A stretch of 64,000 nucleotides of DNA, from contig JAYKYS010000001.1 of the NCBI GenBank assembly GCA_036924285.1, positions 7,899,501 through 7,963,500 of the forward strand. Direction: 5' to 3'. Shown here piece after piece: positions 55,849-64,000 of this stretch. This DNA is from Asterella californica (Eukaryota; Streptophyta; Marchantiopsida; Marchantiales; Aytoniaceae). Every line of letters starts with the position of its first letter. The first letter of the stretch is position 1. A program made the position numbers and the translations under genes. A model generated the notes under the pieces. It worked only from the letters and a program-made list of their open reading frames with translations, was not told the origin of the DNA and made no database searches.

Positions 55849-55887
55849 TAAAGGTTTGGAAGCCTCTGAACGGCTTCCAAACCTTTA
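55849..55887. repeat. Perfect 16-bp hairpin
   Basis: TAAAGGTTTGGAAGCC and its exact reverse complement around a 7-nt loop. Confidence 0.92.
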
Positions 55888-57917
55888 GGCTGATGTTGAT
55901 GGAGTCTACACTGCTTGAACCGCCCGTACCAATCGCAATGGGCCGCCCGTTAGAATGGCCACCGTTTCAAAAGATGATGTATTAGGGGGTGTCAAAGTTA
56001 GTAATCTTCTCAAATATTCGACAGTCGCGGCGAGATTGCGGCCAGTGTTTCTGGAGGTACCGCGGGAAAACGTCGGCGTTTTCTTAACGGTTTTTCACTC
56101 GTTTCGGCGGCTTTCTTTTACAATAGAGAATTTTCACTCGTTTCGGTCGTTGTTTTTTACAATGGATTTTCTACTGTTTTGAGTAATTATCTTGAATATA
56201 CAAATTAACAAATAATCAATCATAAAATCGTGATGTCCAGTAACAGACGCGATTCACAATGAATTTCGATTATATATCGAATTACTTATGACAATTTTAC
56301 GACAAATTACTCTCCGCCGTTGAAGAACATTTCCTCTTAACTTTCACACCCGCTATTACCAACATTACACCCGCTATTACCAACTAATGATGGTTCCGTT
56401 TCCTTTGCCTCAAGTGCTTTTTCCTCTGCACTACAAAATCATTTGGTGCAATCACGTTTATCAGAACCGATTTTTGCGGAAGGGGATTGTCACCCTTCAC
56501 TTCACATGAACGTCGGCCGGACAGATTGTTGCTGGAATGCATGATTACTACTCGTGAGTCCTACCCTACGCTACCGATCTTTATATATAGCTCCTCTGGA
56601 AAGGTGATTTCCAGAATCGTTGGGTACAAATTTCACGCTTTCCGCCGGTGAGATCTGGCCATGGAGATCTCATACGCTAATTAAGATTGTAGTTGACTAG
56701 TCCTGCTCGCTTACTCGGGAATGATCACCCCGTTCAATCTAATCAAAGACGCTATCTAAGCGTCTTTTTTGTCCCTGTGATATACCAGTCTACGAACCTG
56801 CCGCCTGTCCTCCGGAATGGTAAGCTCCGTTGTGTAAACTCACTGGTGTACATGTGGTCCAGGGTCCGATCCCTCCCTAGTCCTCGATGGACATCTTGGC
56901 CTGGGTACGTGAAGAAGGATCTTCTTAATCTGCCCTCTGTTCCTGCCGGACGGAAATGTAACGTCGAGCTGGTGCGGTACTTTCTTGAAAGAGTTCTCGA
57001 CCCGCACCTGTTCACTTCCCTCTTTGATCATGCGACAACGTCATCCTTATTTCCCTCTTTCCTCATCCTTCACGCACCTGAATGGTCTGCGCTGGTCAGG
57101 CTTGTACGTCCATTACGTCATTCTTGTGTACACATCTCACCGTATTTGATCTTTTATTCGTCCGACTTTACGATATTTCATTTCAATTAATTTCATTTCT
57201 TAATTTGATCATCTATCATTTCATTCCGGTTTAAAATTTAAAGGCCGGTTACACGGCCTTTCAATTTTAGACAAATCTTCTTTTACTGTGTGTGCAAAAT
57301 AATGAATCTTTTAGTTTGAAAAATACACTTCCTTTAGTTCTTTTTGGTTCTTTACCTTCAACAGTGGTACCTCAGCTTAGTTTAGAATTAAAAGGTGATC
57401 CACTGGTTAGTCTCACAGTCAGGCAAGCTTGTACCATTAAGCTCTAAAGCTTTGAGAATATTAGCTTCAATTTACCACGCACAGCTCCTTCATCCTCCCA
57501 AACCCTGGATGGAAGATTTTACCGTTTCAACACTTCGGAATTGCGACATGCACAATATTTGATGTAGTAATTACGAAATACTTTCCTAGACATGGAAGAA
57601 TATGTAGAAATTGGCTTGATCAACATTCCAATACGTTTGTCGTGCTTTATCAAACACTCTTTAACGTTTCCTCATTTGATTGATACGACTCTTCAGTGGT
57701 TAGAATCTTTAGTTCCAGTATCCGAGTCATGTTAGACTATGATGACTGTTTACAGAAACCAAGTGATGCTGAATTCAAGTGCATATTCTTAAAATGTTAC
57801 AGTGGCTCTGTCTATTTTGTAAATTCATCAAAAAATAAACATACGCTAAGATATCTGTGTACTAGAATTATAAGATGTTATAAGTCAAGTGCATGATCGA
57901 ATGAGAAATACTAAATA

Positions 57918-58202
57918 TGTTAGATTTGTAGCACGATACACAGAAGAGAAAGCTTACCTGTATTCTCAGAAATGCAAAGCAGAGATACAAGTCTCATCTG
58001 GAAGCAGACTAATATACGATTAAGAACCATTGTACTTATTGCTAAACTTATCTGTTCATATCCACACAATCAGTCAAATAGATTTCTCCTGCCTGATCAT
58101 GTGCATCTGATGTGCTTCGCATTCTGCCAGCTAATACTTTTTCCGATCTAGACAATATAACATGTGATACTGAAGCTTGTTGTTTTGAATACAAAGTCAA
58201 CA
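57918..58202 (-). repeat. 3' LTR of the copia element
   Basis: 285 bp, TGTTAG to CAACA on the plus strand, aligned to the right LTR throughout, with one extra ~40-bp segment near its left end. It is preceded by AAATA. Confidence 0.85.
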
Positions 58203-58324
58203 CTCTCACTCAAAGACAAGCGTCAGTTATACCCATCAGACTACGAAATCGTGTGGGTCTCTCGAAGATTAAGATCTTCGGTCAACACGTAGGCCACCAA
58301 ATCTCCAGTTGGACAGTAAATGAT

Positions 58325-61300
58325 TTATATCGTTCTTTCCTTGACTTCATCTCGAATGAAATGATGTTGCACTTCTACATGCTTCGTTCGAGCATGGAAG
58401 ACTGAATTTTTAACGAGTGATAGACAACCCGTATTGTCACTGTAAACCACAGTTCGTTCTGGTTGAAGACATCCAATCTCCATCGGCAGTCTCTGTAACC
58501 AGATTCCTTCCTTAGTAGCTTGCTTGCAAGCTACATATTCAGCTTCAGTGGTAGATAGTGCCATGGTAGGTTGTCGCTTACTGTTCCAACTTATGACAGC
58601 ATCTGTCAATTTGAAAACATATCCCGTGATAGATCGTCTGGTATCTGGATCTCTCCATAATCTGCATCATCGTATTCATGAACTTGTACTTCCTCAGTAT
58701 CTGTAATAGCTCCTTGGTAGCAAATACTATAATTCATCTTTCTCTTAATATATCGTAACAGTCTCTTTGCAGCAACGAAATGTTGTGGCCTTGGATCCTC
58801 CTTGAACTTACTAATTTCTCCAACCCCGTAAGTCAAATCTGATCGAGTACTTATCATTCCCACATAATGCTTTCAAAGATACTACGAGAAGAAAAGCTAC
58901 TCGTCTCTCGGACTCATGTCTTTCGAATTAGAATCTATCGGTGTTTGGACAGACTTGCAGTCCTCCATTCCAATTTAACGTTTGAGCACGTTGAGGAAAT
59001 ACTGCAGATGAGAAATGATTAGAATTCTTTACTCCCTGTCTCAGTAAATTTATAAACCGATGATGAACTTCATCAACCCAAGGTCAGTCATTGCAAAACA
59101 ACCTGTTAAGTATAATTTGACCTCTAACATTAAATATAGTAATAACAGATCATCAGCGTAGAGCGCAACAACAACTAGATATCTTGTAGACGCTGGAATC
59201 AACTTTATTACGTATGAAACCTTCAGGTTGCTCAAGGTAAATCTCCTCGGTCACGTCCGCATTCAGGTACGTCGTCTTAACGTCTATCTGGTTTGCTTCA
59301 TAATCCTTCTTGGCTGCTACAGCTAGCAAAGTACAGATTGAATTCAGCTTCACCACCGGACTGTAAGTATCGATAAAATCTATATCTTCGATTTGAGTAA
59401 CCTTTGCGACTAAACGTGCGTTATATCTAACGATTGAATCATATTTCATACTTCACTTTGAAAACCCATCGGACGGCAATCCTTTTTCTATCCGGTGGTA
59501 GGTTAGTCACACGCCACGTTTTGTTATGAATTCAAAGATTGATACTCTTCATTAACCGCCTCCATACACTCTACAGATCTATCATTATTGATGACCTCTT
59601 CTAAACTCTGCGGCTCCTTCACAGTGGTGTGAAAAGCATGAAGTAAACTTTCCAAGTACTTCCTCGAGGGTTTGATTATCCTCTCACTTCTCCTTGTAGC
59701 CTCTGGTGCCGGACGTACTGCAAGACTTCGTGAGGAGGAAATTCTCACTATCTCTCTATCTCAAATTTCAGTTATTGGTGACTTAGTAAGCTCCACTGAC
59801 TCTACAGTAACCTGATCTTCTTCTCCTCCAATGGCTTCTTCTGGTCTGGGACAGCTTCCGTGATGAGAATTCTTTAGATCATTTGCTCTCACGGGAGGTT
59901 TCACTACTTCACTAATTTTAAGAGATTCCTCCCATACATATGGAATGAGATCCATAGCTCTTACATCAAACAACTCATCCTCCAAGTTAAAAATGAGATT
60001 TGATGAATTGCTTGTCATCAGCGTATCGTTTCTCATCTCGACAAAATAGACATCCTTGCTTTTCACTACTTTCTTGGTTTCTAGATTGTATGTTCGATAG
60101 CACTTAGTCTCTTCACCGTAACCTAGGAAAATGCATTTTACACTCTTTGCATCAAGTTTCTTTCTCCTTTCGGATGGAACCCACGCATATGCTTGACTGT
60201 CAAACACCCTCAAGTGTTTTAACGATGACTTCTTCTCTTTCCACATTTCTTCTGGCATTCGTCCTCTCATACTACTATTTGGAGCCCGATTCATCACATA
60301 GTTAGCGGTAGAGATCGCTTCTGTCCAGAAGATCTTCGATAAACTCCTTTGGTGTAGCATGCACCTTGCCTTTTTGCAAAGAGTCTGATTCTTCCTCTCG
60401 CGGCTCCATTCTGATGTAGAGTGTACGGTGTATAGATCTGTCCTGCAATCCCGTGTCGTTCATAGAATTGTCAGAAGATGTTTGATGTGTACTCTCCATC
60501 ATTATCGGATCTCAAAGTCTTGATGCCCAGCTGTGCTTGACCTTGACCTCGAGATTTTTCAAGTATCTCGATCTGCTTGATCTTATCGTGCATCTGATTC
60601 TCAACCATCGCCTTGAAAATCTTGGACTTGTCAAGCACTTGATCCTTAGTTGACATGAAATAGACCCAAGTCTTACGTGAAAAATCATCAACGAAGGTAA
60701 TGAAATACTTTGAATTGCTATGTGAGATGTTCTCAACTGGCGCACATATCATTGTGAATTAACTCTAACCTTCTCGTTGCACGAGTTCCGGTTGTGGACG
60801 GAATAAGTTCTCTGTGATGTTTACCATACGCGCATTCTTTGTAGAATTTAAGATCAGATTCTGTAATTCCTTCAATGAGTTTGAAGTCTTCGGTGATCCC
60901 ACTCCCCAATTTCTTCAAGCTTTGCGCTCCTAGATGTCCTATCCGCTGATGTAATAAGTCTATGGTACTTGATGTCACGGCTGCCACGGCTGAATCTGCA
61001 TCCGTGTTCACATATCCTAGTAGTTTGAACAAAGATCCTGCTTTAACTCCTATAACTAGCACCTCTCTCCATTTTATTAAACATCCATCAGAGATAAAGC
61101 TTACGATGAATCCTTGGTCGACAATTTTACGCACAAAACAGATTTTTCGTAAGACCTATATGCAAAACTTCGGCTATACTCTTATACTTCTCGTCTATAA
61201 GCCTAAAAGATACTACTCCCTTCTCCAAGATTCTCAACCCAGTATCATTTCCTAGATACACCTTCGACTGAGTTTTTGGTTCACTATAAGATGCCAACCA

Positions 61301-62027
61301 ACTTCTCTTACCAGTCATATGTTATGAAGCTCCCGAATCTATGAACCAGAAGTCATGACTGACACAGTTACTTACAAAGAATGCTACAACGAAGAGGTCT
61401 TCATCCTCCTCTTTCCCTTTGCCTTTGCTGATAATCGTGTGATGTACTTCCTTCTTGTCCTTGGAGTCTGTGCCTTCTCGTTTTCTGCTTTCTGTTGAAA
61501 TATGTCCTTCTTGTTACAAATGTGACATCTAGCCATCTTCTTCCACGCACGTCTGGAATTCCCGTCTTTGAAAGTTCTTTTCTTTTGGCCTTTGCCAAAA
61601 TACAGTGCTGTTTCATTCCTTTTAGAATTCAGCAGTGAACGCGTTTGTCTGCATTCTTCTTGCAATAAATCACAATCACCATCTCCATCGTAAGGTCCTC
61701 AGGTGACATTATCTCCAAGGATACAACTAATGCGTTGTAATTCTCCAGAAGACTCGATATTAAGACCATAATGAGATCAAGATCTGTCACAGCAGATTCT
61801 ATCGAGGTAAGCTGATCCACCAGCTCTCTGATTTTATGGATATGCGCAGCCATGGTGTCTCCAGCGCTCATCTGCATTGTAAAGAACCTCCTCTGTAGGT
61901 ACATGAGGTTGGCCGCATTTCTCTTCTCATACAATCTCTCCAAAGTCGTCCAGATGTCAGTTGCAGTAATAACATTACTAACTTGTAAGAGTTGAGAATC
62001 CTTGTGGTTGAGATAGATAACTGTCAT
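58325..62027 (-). pseudogene. Copia gag-pol, multiply broken
   Basis: Fragments in different frames read in order. Gag (62027-61629) is of the UBN2/retrotran-gag type, followed by a damaged zinc knuckle (CHIC) near 61530. Protease keeps DSGAS but is followed at once by TAA before HMTG (~61320). The gag-pre-integrase finger (HQRIGH, CAYGKHH) lies at ~60990-60810, and the integrase core (FVDDFSR, SDNDGEY) at 60752-60471. Reverse transcriptase shows QIDVKTTYLNADV and LYADD at 59449-59050. RNase H ends with STTEAEYVA and [12 protein letters not shown] by 58325. Frameshifts and stops occur between nearly all domains, so no product is possible. Typical intact copia pol is one frame of about 1300 codons. 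Confidence 0.92.
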
Positions 62028-62336
62028 AGCTCATCTAACCCCTCCCATTTCTCTAACTCCTTCGGCTCACTACTAGGCTTCGTTAGCTTATCTGAAGTGA
62101 CTTTCCAGAGTCCTCTCGCAGTCAGAAGAAATTTGATTGTAAGTTTTCACATATGGACATTCTAGTCATCAAATTCCTCTATTTGCTTCGTATTCTGTTC
62201 TCATATTGCGGACAAGAATTCATTAAATCTCACGCTCGTTGGCTATTGATCTACTTTACTTTGATTTTTTTCTAATGCATCGCTCTATCCTTAGTCCTCC
62301 TAGTCACTCTCATTGTACGAAGATTTGGAGAGCACC

Positions 62337-62349
62337 GGCTCTGATACCA
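62337..62349 (-). other. Copia primer binding site
   Basis: The minus strand reads TGGTATCAGAGCC directly inside the 5' LTR, the standard plant copia site complementary to initiator methionine tRNA. Confidence 0.95.
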
Positions 62350-62591
62350 TGCTAGATTTTCATAAATGCAAAACGAAAATATAAGCTTCATCTGGAAGCG
62401 GACTGATATACGGTTAAGAACTATTGTATTTATTGCTAAATTTATCTGATTTTATCCACACGATCAGTCGAAATAGATTTCTCCTGTCTGACCACATGAT
62501 TGATCTCGCATTTTGCAATCTAATACTTCCTCCGATCCAAACAATGTAACATGTGATACTCAAGCTGGTTACTTTTGATACAAAGTAAACA
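62350..62591 (-). repeat. 5' LTR of the copia element
   Basis: 242 bp, TGCTAG to AAACA on the plus strand, homologous to the LTR at 57918-58202, followed by AAATA. Confidence 0.88.
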
Positions 62592-62658
62592 AAATAGAGT
62601 ATTATCAACCCCGAAAAACTTTCTGGGGCCTGATTAAGCAAATTTGTGCAGAATATGG

Positions 62659-64000
62659 GTCGATGAGACGTTGCCCACAGCTATCTGGACTCCAGGTATC
62701 TCTACTACGACGCACGAGGTGTACAGTTGTGTTCCTTCCTGTGTTTTGCTGATCTGACCTGAAGACTGCCAGGGTCGGTTTCTAACCCGCGTGGCCAGGC
62801 CGGAGCTGTCCGGATCGAGCCTTGGACCTGACACAATGGTACTCAGCGTTGCGCGATCCTCCAGGGAAGAGGTAATTTAGGAAACTAGACGGCTGCCACG
62901 TGACGGTTGGCTTTCGTTCTCCGTCAAGTAACTTGAACCTAATCGGGAAACGGAAGAGCTCCAGCAATTGCAAAAGGAAGTCATTTCTCCATGTAAGTAC
63001 GACGATCATGCAGACGGTTGGTATTGCACGAGACAGAGAGCAACTGAACTGCAATACTGAATGCACGGACATACTGAAGGACAAAGGAGCACACTTTCTG
63101 CGTGACTTTCGATTGCAGCGCCGTCGCACGCGTGGATCACTAGCGTAGACCTTCAAACAAGAACGTCAAATATGTTCCTCACGTTGCGCGTTCCGTATTA
63201 AACTGGACAAAACGTCCGATCTGGATCGTTGCGGTAGTGCTGAAGCTCTCATACGAGGCGGTTGCCAACACACGTAACGAGTGGACAGACCTCAAGTAAA
63301 GTTTCCAGTATACTGCTGTATATTTAGGAAACGTAATTTCACCCGTTAGTTGGATCGATGACCATTCTCGATGGAGAGAAGACTAATTGACAGTTACCGC
63401 TCTCAAGCGATAATCGGGAGTTGACTGAGAAGGATTGACTGATTTGGTCCTCACCCAACATATGTCTGGCAATAGTGGTTTATGTTCTACCATAAGAAAG
63501 AGTCTTCTAACCAAATCAAAATCTCCACTTCAATTATATACCAAGACCCGGATGTAGAAACAGGACTCAGTGCGCGGAGGTAGGATTTGTAACAAACACA
63601 GCCCCATGCAAGACAAGGTAAAAGCATATACACCATGAGCCTCTCTGTGGTCTGCACTCCTCTGAAACGTTCGATGCAGCAGCGAAGCTTAAGGCAAGTG
63701 CCGGGAATTAGGCACACTGAAGTCAACTGTGAAACCTTGCATTCTTTAACTGCGAACTTCGGCAGTGCAGACGTCATCCTCGCAAACTACCTGCAGTCTG
63801 ACATCCGGTACCAAATGATCAGAATATCTACAAATAGGCTGATCATGGAGTCGAGCAAATCACCTAATCGGTGGAAGGTTTTCCAACTGGTTTCTCCTCC
63901 ACAGTCTGGGAACACTCGACGGCTTGGGTCACGTACGTGTTCAAGGATACTCAGTACTAGAGAGAATTCATACAGCAGGACGACATTCTGGATTTTACAC
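62659..64000. other. No supported gene
   Basis: ORFs on the minus strand at 62782-63156 (124 codons) and 63487-63777 (96 codons) have no domain and are overlapped by other frames. Confidence 0.4.

Larger units (their letters stand above)
54558..57596. other. Intergenic, hairpins; no supported gene
   Basis: Upstream region of the RING gene. Contains hairpins listed separately. A direct repeat TTTTCACTCGTTTCGG occurs at 56093 and 56132. It becomes AT-rich after about 56160. The ORF at 56693-57190 has no domain. Confidence 0.4.
57918..62591 (-). mobile_element. Ty1/copia retrotransposon, decayed
   Basis: The 4.67-kb minus-strand element has two related LTRs, a canonical primer site and gag-pol remnants in copia order (gag, protease, integrase, RT, RNase H). 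AAATA lies immediately outside both LTRs (57913-57917 and 62592-62596), a 5-bp target duplication. LTRs differ by many substitutions and an indel, so it is old. It sits within MITE 3. Confidence 0.93.
57606..62649. mobile_element. Inverted-repeat element (MITE 3) split by copia
   Basis: The left end AGAAATTGGCTTGATCA at 57606 matches the outer MITE at 48299. The right end, ATTAAGCAAATTTGTGC, stops at 62649. AGAATATGT (57597-57605) and AGAATATGG (62650-62658) are a 9-bp duplication with one mismatch. Removing the copia element and its 5-bp duplication leaves 365 bp, the family length. No coding capacity. Confidence 0.8.

Overview
The window looks like nuclear DNA from a land plant, most likely a non-seed plant such as a bryophyte. 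The supporting signs are a plant-type LINE-1 whose ORF1 carries a DUF4283-like region and a zinc knuckle, a Ty1/copia element with the classic initiator-Met-tRNA primer site, a calmodulin-like protein gene of plant type, and short spliceosomal introns. The species assignment is inference; no rRNA, tRNA or species-diagnostic gene was found.

Most of the window is mobile DNA in nested layers. Positions 1-2066 hold the 5' end of a minus-strand LTR retrotransposon (gag start, leader with ~191-bp repeats, primer site, 913-bp LTR). It sits inside a plus-strand Ty3/gypsy element whose decayed pol (2135-5605) is followed by 157-bp and ~182-bp tandem repeats. Positions 11700-18692 hold a full-length LINE-1 with two intact ORFs, a poly(A) tail and a 15-bp target duplication. 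Positions 57606-62649 hold a small inverted-repeat element split by a decayed copia element with recognisable LTRs and a 5-bp target duplication.

The most unusual content is a non-LTR reverse transcriptase family seen three times: a 5'-truncated decayed copy (35117-38024), a nearly intact copy (ORF 45155-48166), and a 47-nt 3'-end fragment (48546-48592). Its C-terminus carries a Cys/His knuckle and a PD-(D/E)XK-like region, as in R2/CRE-type elements, instead of an AP endonuclease. All copies share one 3' end without poly(A). It lies next to a family of ~370-bp inverted-repeat elements (MITEs) with 9-11 bp target duplications, one nested in another. Subtracting the insertions from each composite gives 373, 370 and 365 bp, so the order of insertion can be read directly.

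Host-type genes are few. A single-exon four-EF-hand calmodulin-like gene lies at 24758-25477. A two-exon coiled-coil RING protein gene lies on the minus strand at 53645-54557. Two relatives of the latter are present: a pseudogene with a stop at a zinc-ligand codon (51693-52282) and a C-terminal fragment (34928-35104) directly abutting the truncated reverse transcriptase. An unrecognised 213-codon ORF lies at 10099-10740 (minus). The remainder is intergenic, including an AT-rich block at about 39.3-43.3 kb, several short tandem duplications, and many near-perfect hairpins.
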